DNA of 64,000 nucleotides from Salinibaculum rarum (GTDB lineage: Archaea > Halobacteriota > Halobacteria > Halobacteriales > Haloarculaceae): NCBI RefSeq assembly GCF_030505615.1, contig NZ_CP129992.1, forward strand, positions 2,356,001 to 2,420,000, read 5' to 3'. The position numbers and the translations under genes were made by a program. A model generated the notes under the pieces. That model worked only from the letters and a program-made list of their open reading frames with translations. It made no database searches and was not told the origin of the DNA. Positions 49,557 to 58,892 of this stretch are shown in pieces. The first letter of the stretch is position 1, and the number at the start of each line of letters is the position of its first letter.

Positions 49557-50504
49557 ATGACGACAGCCGACGTTTCGCGGACGCAAGCGTGGCTGATGGC
49601 GGCCCGGCCACAGACACTTCCGGCGGGTGCCGCGCCGGTGATTCTGGGTGCCGCCGTCGCCGTCTACGCGGGCGTGTTCGCACCGCTGCCGGCGCTGGCC
49701 GCGCTGGTCGGCGCACTGCTCATCCAGGTCGGCACGAACTTCGCCAACGACTACTACGACGCCGTCAACGGCGCCGACACCGACGAACGCGAAGGGTTCA
49801 CTCGCGTGACCGCCGGCGGCCTCATCGAACCCCGGAAAGTCAAGTACGCGATGGCCGCCACCTACGGCCTCGCCGTCGTCGTCGGCCTCTATCTGGTCTA
49901 CATCGGCGGCGTTCCGATTCTCGTCGTCGGCCTCACCAGTATCGTCGCCGGCCTCCTCTACACCGGCGGTCCGTATCCATACGGCTACTACGGACTGGGT
50001 GATTTCTTCGTCTTCCTGTATTTCGGCGTGGTTGCCGTCACCGGAACCTACTACGTGCAAGCGGTGACCCAGGCGGCCGGGGCGTTCCCGACGACGATTC
50101 CCGCTGGGACGGTCCCGCTCGACGTCGTCGTCGTCAGCCTCGCCGCAGCCGGCCCCTCGACCGCAATCCTAGTCGTGAACAACATCCGAGACATGGAGAC
50201 CGACCGCAAGTCCGGCAAGCAGACGCTCGCCGTGAAACTCGGCTATCGGTGGAGCCGCGTCGAGTTCGTCGCGATGGTCGCACTCGCGTACGTCGTGCCG
50301 CCGGTGCTTATCGCGGTGTTTGGCTACCCGATTACGGTCCTCCTGCCGCTGCTCTCATTGCCGCTTGCGGCCGGGCTGACACGAACGGTGTTGACCCGGA
50401 CAGACGGCGAGGCGCTCAATCCCGCGCTGGAACGGACCGGGCAGTTGCTCGCCGTCTACTCGCTGTTGCTTGCGGTCGGACTCGTCGTCTCGGGGGTGAC
50501 GTGA
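49557..50504 (+). CDS. menA: 1,4-dihydroxy-2-naphthoate prenyltransferase
   Basis: Membrane UbiA-family prenyltransferase joining the polyprenyl tail to dihydroxynaphthoate. 315 residues and about eight to nine helices. The first Asp-rich motif is NDYYDAVNGADTDE (residues ~65-78) and the second lies in NNIRDMETDRKSGKQT (residues ~205-220). Its stop overlaps the menC start by one base (TGATG). Confidence 0.94.
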   Translation: MTTADVSRTQAWLMAARPQTLPAGAAPVILGAAVAVYAGVFAPLPALAALVGALLIQVGTNFANDYYDAVNGADTDEREGFTRVTAGGLIEPRKVKYAMAATYGLAVVVGLYLVYIGGVPILVVGLTSIVAGLLYTGGPYPYGYYGLGDFFVFLYFGVVAVTGTYYVQAVTQAAGAFPTTIPAGTVPLDVVVVSLAAAGPSTAILVVNNIRDMETDRKSGKQTLAVKLGYRWSRVEFVAMVALAYVVPPVLIAVFGYPITVLLPLLSLPLAAGLTRTVLTRTDGEALNPALERTGQLLAVYSLLLAVGLVVSGVT

Positions 50505-51535
50505 TGCTCGAACTCGAAGCGTTCTCAGTAGAGCTGACCTCGCCGCTGGAGACGGCAGCAGGGACTATCGACCACCGCGAAGGATTTCTGGTCACCGTCG
50601 AGTACGATGGTCGACAGGGTGTCGGTGAGGCCACTCCGCTGCCGGGATGGACCGAATCACGGTCCGAATGCCGGACCGCCCTCTCCCGCGCCGCCGAGAT
50701 AGCCGAGGAACTCGACTGGGGAATCGCACTCGCGAAAACCGACCAGCCAGCCGCGCGCCACGGACTCGCGCTCGCACTCGCGGACGCGCGCGCGCGAGCC
50801 GTCGAGGAGCCGCTCTATCGCTACTTTGGCGACGACCGGTTCGTTCCGTCGGTCCCCGTCAACGCGACCATCGGCGACAAGCCATCCGCCGAGACCGTCG
50901 AATCGGCCGCCGCCGCAGTCGACGAGGGGTTCGACTGCCTGAAAATCAAGGTCGGCGCTCGCTCCGTCGACGAAGATGTCGAGCGCCTGCAAGCGGTCCG
51001 CGAGCGAGTCGGCGACGGCGTCGAACTCCGCGCGGACGCGAACGGCGCGTGGTCCGTCGAGCAGGCCGACCACGCCTTCGACGCCCTGGCAGACGTCGGT
51101 GTCAGCTACGTCGAACAGCCACTTCCCGCGGCGAATCTGGAAGGGCACGCGCGACTCCGCGGTGGGGCTGTCGATGTGGCACTCGACGAATCGCTGACCG
51201 AGTACGCCGTCGCCGAGATTCTGGCGGCGTCCGCGACGGACGTACTCGTCGTCAAACCGATGGTCGTGGGTGGCCCCGACAGGGCACGGGAGATTGCACT
51301 GACCGCCCGCGAAGCCGGTGTCGACCCCGTCGTGTCAACGACCGTCGACGCTGTCGTCGGGCGAACCGGCGCGGTCCATCTGGCAGCGAGTCTCCCCGAC
51401 GTGCGTGCGTCCGGACTGGCGACGGCGTCGTTGCTCGCCGACGACCTCTCGGCGGACCCGGCGCCGGTGACCGACGGCGCAATCGAAGTGCCACAGGGCA
51501 AGGGTCTTGGGCTACCGGACCGACCGACCGAGTAG
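50504..51535 (+). CDS. menC: o-Succinylbenzoate synthase
   Basis: Enolase-superfamily dehydratase making o-succinylbenzoate. 343 residues. The catalytic KxK is in DCLKIKVGA; the metal ligands are in LRADANGAW, VSYVEQPL and VALDESLTE; the second Lys is in VLVVKPMVVGG. It is translationally coupled to menA and is followed one base after its stop by menE. Confidence 0.92.
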   Translation: MLELEAFSVELTSPLETAAGTIDHREGFLVTVEYDGRQGVGEATPLPGWTESRSECRTALSRAAEIAEELDWGIALAKTDQPAARHGLALALADARARAVEEPLYRYFGDDRFVPSVPVNATIGDKPSAETVESAAAAVDEGFDCLKIKVGARSVDEDVERLQAVRERVGDGVELRADANGAWSVEQADHAFDALADVGVSYVEQPLPAANLEGHARLRGGAVDVALDESLTEYAVAEILAASATDVLVVKPMVVGGPDRAREIALTAREAGVDPVVSTTVDAVVGRTGAVHLAASLPDVRASGLATASLLADDLSADPAPVTDGAIEVPQGKGLGLPDRPTE

Positions 51536-51536
51536 A

Positions 51537-53042
51537 ATGGGCGAGCCTATCGAATGGCCCACGAGCGACGTGTTGTCCCACCGCACAGCGGCGACGCCCG
51601 ACCGGACCGGAGTCGTCGACGTCGCGACGGACCGCGAGTGGACATACCGGGAGTTCGATTCCGTCGTCTCCGGCCTCGCCGCCCGACTGGAGCGGCTGGT
51701 CGAGATGGACTCGGACTCCCAGCGCCGCGTCGGATTGCTCGCCTCGACGCGCCCTGAGATTTTCTCGACACTCTTTGCCTGCTGGCGACTCGGCTACACC
51801 GTCGTGCCGCTGGACACACAACTGACCAGCAACGAACTCGCGACGCGACTCGACCGCATAGACCCGGCACTGCTCGTCTGTGAAGGCGGGACCGAAGAGA
51901 CTGCACTCACGACAGCAACCTGTCCCGTGGTCTCGCTGGACACGCCAGCCGACGAGCGCGTCGAGTCACTCCAGCCGAGGAAACCAAACGGCGGCGAGCC
52001 CGAGGAAATCGCCCGCTGGCACCGCGGGGACACCGCCGTCGTCATGTTCACGTCGGGGACGACCGGCCAGCCCAAGGGCGTGAGACTGACGCTTGGCAAT
52101 CTGGTCGCCAGCGCCACCGGGTCGGCATTCCGACTGGGCGTGTCGCGGGGAGACCGCTGGCTCGACTGTCTCCCGGCCTACCATATGGGCGGGCTGGCGC
52201 CGGCAGTCAGGTGCTCGCTGTACGGCACCACGCTCGTCGTCCAGCAGACCTTCGAGGCCGACCGCGTGGCCGACACTCTGGCCTCCTACGGCGTGACCGT
52301 CGTCTCGCTGGTCCCGACCCAGTTGAAGCGACTGCTCGACAACGACTGGACGCCGGCTGAGCCACTCGAGACGGTGTTGCTCGGTGGCGCACCAGCCAGT
52401 ACCGACCTGCTCGACCGCGCACTCGAGGCCGGCGTGCCGGTGTACCCGACCTACGGCATGACCGAGACGGCATCGCAGGTGACGACGGCGACGCCGGCCG
52501 ACGCGGCGGCGTACCCCGGAACGGTCGGCCAGCCGCTCGTAACGACGACAGTTACCGTCGTCGCTGGGGATGGCACACGGGTCGAGGCCGGTGAGACCGG
52601 TGAACTCGTCGTCGACGGACCGACGGTCACGCCGGGGTATCTCGACGACGCCACGACCGAGCGGGCCTTCGGCGAGTTCGGTCTCCACACCGGTGACGTG
52701 GGTTACCGCGACGAGGACGGCCGGCTGTGGGTGCTCGGGCGGGCCGACGACACCATCATCACCGGCGGGGAGAACGTCCACCCGAGCGAAGTCGAGTCGG
52801 TCCTCTGTGACCATCCGGCCGTCACCGACGCCGCCGTCGTCGGTCTCGCCGACGAAGAGTGGGGCGAACGCATCGGTGCGCTGGTCGTTGCCGACGAGGT
52901 CACAACTACCGACATCGAGTCGTTCGCACGCGAGCGGCTGGCAGATTACAAGGTCCCCAAGACGCTCTCACTCACGTCGGCGCTCCCGCGGACCGCCTCA
53001 GGCACTGTCGACCGCGACTCCGTCCGCACGCGACTGGAGTGA
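51537..53042 (+). CDS. menE: o-Succinylbenzoate-CoA ligase
   Basis: ANL-family acyl-CoA synthetase that activates o-succinylbenzoate. 501 residues. P-loop VMFTSGTTGQPKGV, the YPTYGMTETAS motif, the hinge HTGDVGYRDEDGRLWVLGRA and the C-terminal Lys in LPRTASGTVDRD (Thr/Val variant near the usual catalytic Lys: the residue after SG is Thr, not Lys, so the C-terminal catalytic Lys is not evident). ATG at 51537. The family assignment rests on the motif set and on the neighbouring men genes. Confidence 0.9.
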   Translation: MGEPIEWPTSDVLSHRTAATPDRTGVVDVATDREWTYREFDSVVSGLAARLERLVEMDSDSQRRVGLLASTRPEIFSTLFACWRLGYTVVPLDTQLTSNELATRLDRIDPALLVCEGGTEETALTTATCPVVSLDTPADERVESLQPRKPNGGEPEEIARWHRGDTAVVMFTSGTTGQPKGVRLTLGNLVASATGSAFRLGVSRGDRWLDCLPAYHMGGLAPAVRCSLYGTTLVVQQTFEADRVADTLASYGVTVVSLVPTQLKRLLDNDWTPAEPLETVLLGGAPASTDLLDRALEAGVPVYPTYGMTETASQVTTATPADAAAYPGTVGQPLVTTTVTVVAGDGTRVEAGETGELVVDGPTVTPGYLDDATTERAFGEFGLHTGDVGYRDEDGRLWVLGRADDTIITGGENVHPSEVESVLCDHPAVTDAAVVGLADEEWGERIGALVVADEVTTTDIESFARERLADYKVPKTLSLTSALPRTASGTVDRDSVRTRLE

Positions 53043-53105
53043 AATCGGCCGCACGCACCCGGTCGGACCCGACGGCTTTTGGTCGCGGCTGTGCTACGCT
53101 TTCGC

Positions 53106-53846
53106 GTGTGCACTATCACTTTCGCCTGGCAGGCCTTCGAAGACGCGCCCGTGGTGGTGGCCGCAAACCGCGACGAGCAGGACGACCGTCCGTCGGAGCC
53201 GCCAGCCCGTCGTGACTGGGAACGCCCCGTGGTCGCCCCACGCGACAGCGAGGCGGGCGGAACGTGGATCGGCTACAACGACGCCGGCGTCCTCGTGGCG
53301 ATAACGAACCGCTGGCTGGAGGAATCTATCGCCGGTGACCGCTCCCGAGGACTGCTCGTTCGGGATGCCCTGAACCACGACAGCGCGGAGGACGCAGTCC
53401 GATTCGTCGAACGGGAACTGGACAGGCGCTCGTATCAGGGGTTCAATCTGGTCGTCGCGGACGCAAGCGCCGCCCTGCTCGTCGAGTGGGACGGTCGCCG
53501 CCGCATCAGCAACTTCGACCCCGGCGTCCACGTCGTCGTCAACGTCGGCGCCGACGGTAACTACGTCATCCCCGGCCACCGAACGGAGGTCAGTGAACAG
53601 CAGGCGGCAAACGCCGACGCCGTCCGGACAGCACTCAAGCCCGAACCGGGCGAGGACAGCCAAGCGTGGCTCGACCGGGCCGCGACGGTCATCTCGGACC
53701 ACGAGTACGGCGTCTGCGTCCACGGTGACGGCTTTGGAACGCGCTCGTCGTCGCTCGTTCGCCTCTGCGAGTCGGAGACCACCTACGAATTCGCGGACGG
53801 CCCGCCCTGTGAGACGTCCTTCCGGCCGGTCGAGGCCAGGCTCTAG
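53106..53846 (+). CDS. NRDE/TANGO2-family Ntn-hydrolase-like protein
   Basis: 246 residues starting M-C-T-I-T-F at a GTG (53106), so Cys2 becomes the N-terminal residue after Met removal, as in Ntn-hydrolases of this family. The name-giving motif NRDE appears in VVAANRDEQDD; GGTWIGYND and VAITNR follow. Family members include human TANGO2, linked to haem or lipid handling; the haloarchaeal role is unknown. The Cys2 argues strongly for the GTG start over upstream readings. Confidence 0.88.
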   Translation: MCTITFAWQAFEDAPVVVAANRDEQDDRPSEPPARRDWERPVVAPRDSEAGGTWIGYNDAGVLVAITNRWLEESIAGDRSRGLLVRDALNHDSAEDAVRFVERELDRRSYQGFNLVVADASAALLVEWDGRRRISNFDPGVHVVVNVGADGNYVIPGHRTEVSEQQAANADAVRTALKPEPGEDSQAWLDRAATVISDHEYGVCVHGDGFGTRSSSLVRLCESETTYEFADGPPCETSFRPVEARL

Positions 53847-53897
53847 CCCGAATGTCCGACAGTCACTTTTAAACGGCCGACGAACTGTGTACAGTAT

Positions 53898-54248
53898 ATG
53901 AGCGCGACACCCAGAGAAGAGGGACTCTCGGAGGACGAGCTTCGGGGGCTGGAACTCGTCCGCGAGACCGGTGGTATCCACCAGAGCAACTTCTGGAAAG
54001 AGCTTGACGTCTCCTCGCGGAAGGGAAGTCGAATCGTCGACTCGCTGAGCGAGAAAGACCTCATCGAACGGGAGAAGACGGTCTTCGAGGGACACAACAC
54101 CTACTACCTGACGCCAGCGGCCCAGGACCTCGACTTCTCGCTCCTGATGGCCGGCGACCAGCTCTCGCCGTTTGTCGGCGACGAAGAGATAGACGCCCAC
54201 AGCGACGCCTTCTCGCAGTGGGTGATGAACCTCGCCTACGAAGAGTAA
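53898..54248 (+). CDS. Winged-helix HTH regulator (MarR/TrmB-like)
   Basis: 116 residues. A winged helix covers residues ~12-75: LSEDELRGLELVRETGGIHQ, FWKELDVSSRKGSRIVDSL and a wing with EREKTVFEGHNTYYLT. A C-terminal helical tail follows. TTTTAAACG lies about 29 bases upstream of the ATG, giving a leaderless transcript. Similar small haloarchaeal regulators are common; target genes unknown. Confidence 0.8.
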   Translation: MSATPREEGLSEDELRGLELVRETGGIHQSNFWKELDVSSRKGSRIVDSLSEKDLIEREKTVFEGHNTYYLTPAAQDLDFSLLMAGDQLSPFVGDEEIDAHSDAFSQWVMNLAYEE

Positions 54249-54393
54249 CGGGCGTCTCGCCGGAAGTACCGTCGGTTACAACGTATTCTCGTCGCAGATT
54301 GTGGCTCTTCGATAGGGCGAGGTCAAGATAGCGCGCAGTCGACCGAGTTCTCTCACCCGGTCGATACGAGAAGAATACAGCAGAGACTGCGTC

Positions 54394-54777
54394 TCAGTCT
54401 TCGAGCGCGTCGGCAATCCGGTCGAGGGACCGTCGCATGTCGTGGACCTCGTCACGGAGTTTTCGCATCTCACGGGTGAGTTCTTCGTTGCCGCTGTCGC
54501 TTTCGCCACGGTCGCCCGGACCGCCAGGGCCGCCACCCATGCCGCCGGGGCCACCGCCCATCATACCGCCCATCATCTGTGCGAAGGGGTTGCCGCCACC
54601 CATGCCGCCGCCACCGCCCATCATCTCCTCGGGCGGACCACGCTGGCCCTCGCCTTCTTCGCCTTCCTCGGCGCGCTGCTGGCGAATCTCTTCGACGCGC
54701 TCGCGGAAGGACTTCTCTTCGCTGTCTCCGGATTCTGACTCGGCTCCTGGTTCGCTTTCGTCGGGTTCGTCTGCCAT
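54394..54777 (-). CDS. Low-complexity Gly/Met-rich protein with C-terminal coiled coil
   Basis: 127 residues. An acidic start (MADEPDESEPGAE) and a charged helix are followed by a Gly/Met-rich run (residues ~52-90, repeats of MMGGG and GGMGGG) and a C-terminal coiled coil LTREMRKLRDEVHDMRRSLD. No catalytic motif. The layout suggests a flexible linker between two helical association regions. Conserved haloarchaeal type by impression only; function unknown. Confidence 0.7.
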   Translation of the reverse strand: MADEPDESEPGAESESGDSEEKSFRERVEEIRQQRAEEGEEGEGQRGPPEEMMGGGGGMGGGNPFAQMMGGMMGGGPGGMGGGPGGPGDRGESDSGNEELTREMRKLRDEVHDMRRSLDRIADALED

Positions 54778-54817
54778 ACCCTGCCTTCTGTCCGCCGCCA
54801 GAAAAGGGTTGTCGTCG

Positions 54818-55582
54818 CTACCGAAACGCGCCCAGACTCGACTGGAGTTGCCGGTCTGTTCCGCCGGGTTCGACCTCGTAGCCGACGAGGTCGCGCATGT
54901 CCACGGCGTAGGTGCTCCCGTTCGTTTCGAGGACGAGCAGGCGCCCCTGTGTCCCCCTGACACTGCCGGTCGCGAGCGTCTCGGCGACCGGTCGCTCGCT
55001 CAGCGCCAGCCCGTAATCGAACGAGTAGGTCGAAACCGGGGTGAAATCTGCGAGCAGGGCCTCCCAGGCGTCCTCGTCGACGCGCTGGTGGAGACCGCGA
55101 CGCTTCGCCGCGACGCGAACCCGGTCGCCAACGTCGGTTGCGATGTCGGCCTCGATTTGACGCGCAACGCGGCCGTCCGCGACCGTCCGGAGGTGGGCGG
55201 CGCGGTCTGCACCCTGTTCACGGAGGCGCGTCTCGAGGCGCCACGAGCGCGTGACGCCGACTTTGAATGTCGCCGGCGCAAAGGCCGCGAGATACACCGC
55301 GTGTTCTTCGGTACACGAGGGCAGCGGCAGGTCACACTCGCCGGTACACCGCGCGCAGGCCCACCGGCTCGTATGCTGGTCGCAATACGGCGCCTGCTCG
55401 CGTTCACAGGGCGTGTGCATCGCCTCGTCGATGGTTCCGGCACAGTGGCGCTCGAGGAGCGTAAAGGAGAGTTCTGTGCCCGCTGTGAGTGTCTCCCGCT
55501 GGAGGGCACCGTCGCGTGCGACCAACAGGGCCGCGTCGTCGTCATCACCCCCTACCGTTGTCTCGTAGCCGACGATTTGCAC
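54818..55582 (-). CDS. DUF2797 family protein
   Basis: 254 residues from GTG at 55582 (VQIVGYETT). A zinc-like Cys/His region (residues ~62-95: HCAGTIDEAMHTPC, YCDQH, CARCTGEC) precedes a GIY-YIG-like half with HAVYLAAFAPATFKVGVTRSW and an R-rich helix. DUF2797 proteins are of unknown function, probably nucleic-acid related. The upstream frame stays open but has no better start than TTG at about 55639. Confidence 0.85.
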   Translation of the reverse strand: MQIVGYETTVGGDDDDAALLVARDGALQRETLTAGTELSFTLLERHCAGTIDEAMHTPCEREQAPYCDQHTSRWACARCTGECDLPLPSCTEEHAVYLAAFAPATFKVGVTRSWRLETRLREQGADRAAHLRTVADGRVARQIEADIATDVGDRVRVAAKRRGLHQRVDEDAWEALLADFTPVSTYSFDYGLALSERPVAETLATGSVRGTQGRLLVLETNGSTYAVDMRDLVGYEVEPGGTDRQLQSSLGAFR

Positions 55583-55677
55583 GCGTGGCTGTTCGGGAAC
55601 AGTCGTGATATGCCCTCCGCTCAGCGTCGGGGACCACAATCCGGCCGGCCGCGCTCGCCGAGACTGGAAGATGTCAG

Positions 55678-56604
55678 TTACAGTTCGTCGAGGAGTTCTC
55701 GCGTTGCCTGCCGAATCGCGTCGTCGCTCGACTGTGCTGGTTCCCACCCCAGTGCCGACAGTTTCTCGACGGAGAGGCGCATCCGCGGCACGTCGCCGGT
55801 CCAGCCCCGCTCGCCGCCGGTGTGTTCGTAGGCCGGGGACAGGTCCATCTCGTCGGCGACGATGTCGGCAATCGTGTCGACGGACGTGGTGGTCCGGGTG
55901 CCGAGGTTGTAGACGTTCAGGTCGTCGGTGGCGTGTTCGACGATGTGGGCCATCGCGTCGACACACTCCTCGATGTGCATGTAGGACTTCTCCTGGCGGC
56001 CGTCGCCGAGGATGACGAGTTTGTCGGGGTTCTCGCGGAGTTTCTCGACGAAATCCGGCACGACCGCACCTCGTAGCCGCGGGCCGACGATGTTGGCGAA
56101 GCGAAACACCCACGCCTGCAGGTCGTGGCTGTGGGCGTACGTCGAGATGAGACTCTCCTCTGCGAGTTTCCCGGCGCCGTACTCGCTGATTGGCTCTTTG
56201 GGAGCGTAGTCCTCCGGGGTCGGCCGGGGCGCTTCGCCGTAGACGACCGACGAGGAGGTGTACGCGAGTCGGGAGACGCCGACGGCGGCCATCTGTTCGA
56301 GGACGTTGTGCGTCATCCGGAGGTTGTCCTCGAACTGCTGTCGCGGGTGGTCGCTGTCGACTGCTTTGGCGGCGGCGAAATGAAAGACGGCGTCGACATC
56401 CGCCGTTATCGTCTCCGCGACGACGTCGGGGTCAGTCAGATCACCGCGAACGAACTCGGCGCCGTCGGGGACCCACGCTTCGTTGCCGTTCGAGCAGTCG
56501 TCGACGACGAGCACATCGTTTGCGGCAAGCAGAGATTCGGTGAGGTGTGACCCGACGAAGCCAGCACCGCCAGTGACCACCAGTCGTTTGCCGGTCAGGT
56601 TCAT
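55678..56604 (-). CDS. NAD-dependent sugar epimerase/dehydratase (UDP-glucose 4-epimerase-like)
   Basis: 308 residues, extended SDR. NAD motif TGGAGFVGSHL, VFHFAAAKAV, Ser-Tyr-Lys active site as YTSSSVVYGE plus EYGAGKLAEE, and RFANIVGPR. It probably epimerises or reduces a nucleotide sugar for glycan synthesis. No glycosyltransferase genes are adjacent. The exact substrate is not determinable. Confidence 0.9.
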   Translation of the reverse strand: MNLTGKRLVVTGGAGFVGSHLTESLLAANDVLVVDDCSNGNEAWVPDGAEFVRGDLTDPDVVAETITADVDAVFHFAAAKAVDSDHPRQQFEDNLRMTHNVLEQMAAVGVSRLAYTSSSVVYGEAPRPTPEDYAPKEPISEYGAGKLAEESLISTYAHSHDLQAWVFRFANIVGPRLRGAVVPDFVEKLRENPDKLVILGDGRQEKSYMHIEECVDAMAHIVEHATDDLNVYNLGTRTTTSVDTIADIVADEMDLSPAYEHTGGERGWTGDVPRMRLSVEKLSALGWEPAQSSDDAIRQATRELLDEL

Positions 56605-56703
56605 GCCGGGGCGTCACTCGGCAGGAAAATGGGTGTTCCGATGTGGGAATCGGGGCGATGGCGGACCGAAAACAGTTTGCCGGGTGTCGTGATACGTTCT
56701 CCC

Positions 56704-57375
56704 ATGCGAGTCGTCGTCAACGCAGCGATGAGTGCCGACGGGAAACTCTCGACGAGAGAGCGCGAGCAAGTGGAGATTAGCGGCCCGGAGGATTTCGAGC
56801 GGGTGGACCGACTGCGCGCCGACAGTGACGCCGTGATGGTCGGCGTGGGGACGGTCGTCGCGGACGACCCCTCTTTGACGGTCGACGACCCCGACCTCCG
56901 GGCGGCCAGAGAGGAGCGTGGCGAATCGGCAAATCCCGCCCGCGTGGTCGCCGACTCACGCATTCGGACACCGCCGAGTTCGGAGGTGCTCGACGAGCGG
57001 GCCGACAGCTATCTGCTCGTCACCGAGGCCGCGCCGGCCGATTTCGTCGCACAGATGGAAGAAAGCGGAGCGACGGTCGTCGTCGCCGGCGAGGAGCGGG
57101 TCGACCTCGAAGCCGCCTTCGAGCGGCTCGAGTCGGAGGGCATCGACCAGTTGATGGTCGAAGGTGGCGGGGAGCTCATCTTCTCGCTGTTCGAGTCGGG
57201 GCTGGTCGACGAACTGTCGGTGTTCGTCGGGCCGACGATACTCGGCGGGCGCGAGTCGCCGACGCTGGCCGATGGTGATGGCTTCGTCGATGGGTTCCCG
57301 GAACTGACGCTGGAGACGGTCCAGCGACTGGACGGTGGGGTGCTCTTGCAGTACGAGGTGGGGCAGAACAGTTAG
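56704..57375 (+). CDS. 2,5-diamino-6-ribosylamino-pyrimidinone 5'-phosphate reductase (archaeal riboflavin pathway)
   Basis: RibD C-terminal (dihydrofolate-reductase-like) family; 223 residues from ATG 56704. MRVVVNAAMSADGKLST at the start, DAVMVGVGTVVADDPSL in the NADPH region, RVVADSRIRTP and VEGGGELIFSLF are typical of the archaeal reductase of riboflavin biosynthesis. No deaminase domain is fused, as expected in archaea. It ends in TTAG shared with a convergent gene. Confidence 0.88.
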   Translation: MRVVVNAAMSADGKLSTREREQVEISGPEDFERVDRLRADSDAVMVGVGTVVADDPSLTVDDPDLRAAREERGESANPARVVADSRIRTPPSSEVLDERADSYLLVTEAAPADFVAQMEESGATVVVAGEERVDLEAAFERLESEGIDQLMVEGGGELIFSLFESGLVDELSVFVGPTILGGRESPTLADGDGFVDGFPELTLETVQRLDGGVLLQYEVGQNS

Positions 57376-57659
57376 TGGGAGTGGCCGGTCACTTCACCGT
57401 AGCTCTGTCCGAAGCGGTCTTCGAACAGGTCCATCGCCAGTTCCTCTGCCTCCTCGAGTTCGGCGTCGGCGTCACCGTGACTGTGGTGGACGAGCGCGTG
57501 AGCCTGCTGTGCGATACCGAGCATCGCCAGGTCACCGACCACGGTGGTCGTGTCCTCGTCTGCCTCGCCGAGCATCTCGACGATTGCACGGGGTACTTCG
57601 ATTGCGTCGCTACCGTCGTCATCGGTTTCCAGACGGACCGTGACTGTCTCACTAGCCAT
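57372..57659 (-). CDS. Conserved haloarchaeal small protein
   Basis: 95 residues: a beta-rich start (ETVTVRLETDDD), a helical centre DLAMLGIAQQAHALVHHSHG and an acidic helix, ending EVTGHSH. His-rich (six His in the second half) but without a clear metal motif. A haloarchaea-specific family (I recall DUF7545, not checked). It is transcribed towards the reductase gene. Confidence 0.68.
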   Translation of the reverse strand: MASETVTVRLETDDDGSDAIEVPRAIVEMLGEADEDTTTVVGDLAMLGIAQQAHALVHHSHGDADAELEEAEELAMDLFEDRFGQSYGEVTGHSH

Positions 57660-57724
57660 GCCCCACGTTCGGCAGCCCAGTGTAAAGGGTCTGTGGGTCC
57701 GGACTCTGACCGTCGGCCGAGCGG

Positions 57725-58777
57725 TTAGTCGTCGGACTCGGCGACTGTCGTCTCGGCGGTCGCAGCCTCCGTCGCTGGCTGTTCTTCCAGGTACTCGTCG
57801 GCATCGAGTGCGGCCTTCGAGCCCATGCCCGCAGCAGTGACAGCCTGCTGGTAGTGGTGGTCGACGACGTCTCCGGCGCCGAAGATTCCCTCCACGGCCG
57901 TCTTGGTCTGTCCGCCGCCCTCTCCGCCCTTGGTCCGCAAGTAGCCGGCGTCGTCCATCTCGACGCCCGTTCCTTCGAGGTAGTCGGTGTTGGGCGTGTG
58001 GCCGATGGCGTAGAACACTGCGCCGACGTCGAAGTCGAACGTCTCCGTGTCCGGGTCGTCGAGGTTGTCCTTGGGATGGCCCGCCTCGTTTCGGGCGAGC
58101 GTCACGTGGTCGACGCCGTCTTCGGGCGAGCCGTGAATCTCCAGTAGCTCGGTGTTTCGCATAATCTCGATGTCGCCTTCGTCGACTTTCTCCTCGACGC
58201 GGTCTATCCAGTAGTCCTCGGCGCGGAACTCCTCACGACGGTGGGCGATGTAGACGGTGTCGGCGAATTTCGTGAGGAAGTTTGCTTCCTCCATGGCAGC
58301 GTCGCCACCACCGACGACGAGCATGTCCTCGTCGCGGAAGAACGCGCCGTCACAGGTGGCACACGTCGAGAGGCCGTAGCCCATCAGTTCGTCTTCGCCG
58401 GGCACGCCGAGCGTGCGTGCGCTGGCCCCCGACGCGGCGATAAAGGCGTCGGTAGTGTACACGTCGCCATTCGAGAGTTCCACGCGGAACGGTGGCCCGT
58501 CGCCGTCGATGTGCTCGACGATACCGTGGTCGATGTCGGCTCCGAACTGGGTGGCCTGTTCTTTCATCTGCTGGACGAGTTCGGGGCCGCCGATGCCGTC
58601 GGGAAAGCCCGGGTAGTTCGCCACGTCAGTCGTCAGCGTGAGCTGGCCACCGGGTTCGTCCCCTTCGAGTACCAGCGGGTCGTTGTTCGACCGACCGGCA
58701 TAGATTGCTGCTGTGAGTCCTGCGATGCCGGTTCCGGCGATGATGAGCTGCCGATGTTCGACTGCGTCGTCTGTCAT
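57725..58777 (-). CDS. trxB: Thioredoxin reductase
   Basis: Flavoprotein reducing thioredoxin with NADPH. 350 residues. FAD motif IIAGTGIAGLTAAIYAGRS, redox-active CATC in STCATCDGAFF (residues ~144-149), nucleotide motif VVGGGDAAMEEANFL and C-terminal GIFGAGDVVD. The usual TrxB layout is complete. ATG at 58777 chosen; the longer reading overlaps the divergent DUF357 gene. Confidence 0.95.
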   Translation of the reverse strand: MTDDAVEHRQLIIAGTGIAGLTAAIYAGRSNNDPLVLEGDEPGGQLTLTTDVANYPGFPDGIGGPELVQQMKEQATQFGADIDHGIVEHIDGDGPPFRVELSNGDVYTTDAFIAASGASARTLGVPGEDELMGYGLSTCATCDGAFFRDEDMLVVGGGDAAMEEANFLTKFADTVYIAHRREEFRAEDYWIDRVEEKVDEGDIEIMRNTELLEIHGSPEDGVDHVTLARNEAGHPKDNLDDPDTETFDFDVGAVFYAIGHTPNTDYLEGTGVEMDDAGYLRTKGGEGGGQTKTAVEGIFGAGDVVDHHYQQAVTAAGMGSKAALDADEYLEEQPATEAATAETTVAESDD

Positions 58778-58892
58778 AGACGTTGCTTGGGCAGGCCGCA
58801 CTTTGTAGGTTGCGCTATATTGTGTGGTTCGCGAACAACCGTTCCGGGCGTCGTGGCCGAACGTTGATGCCGGTCGGAGCGAAAGGGCGGAC

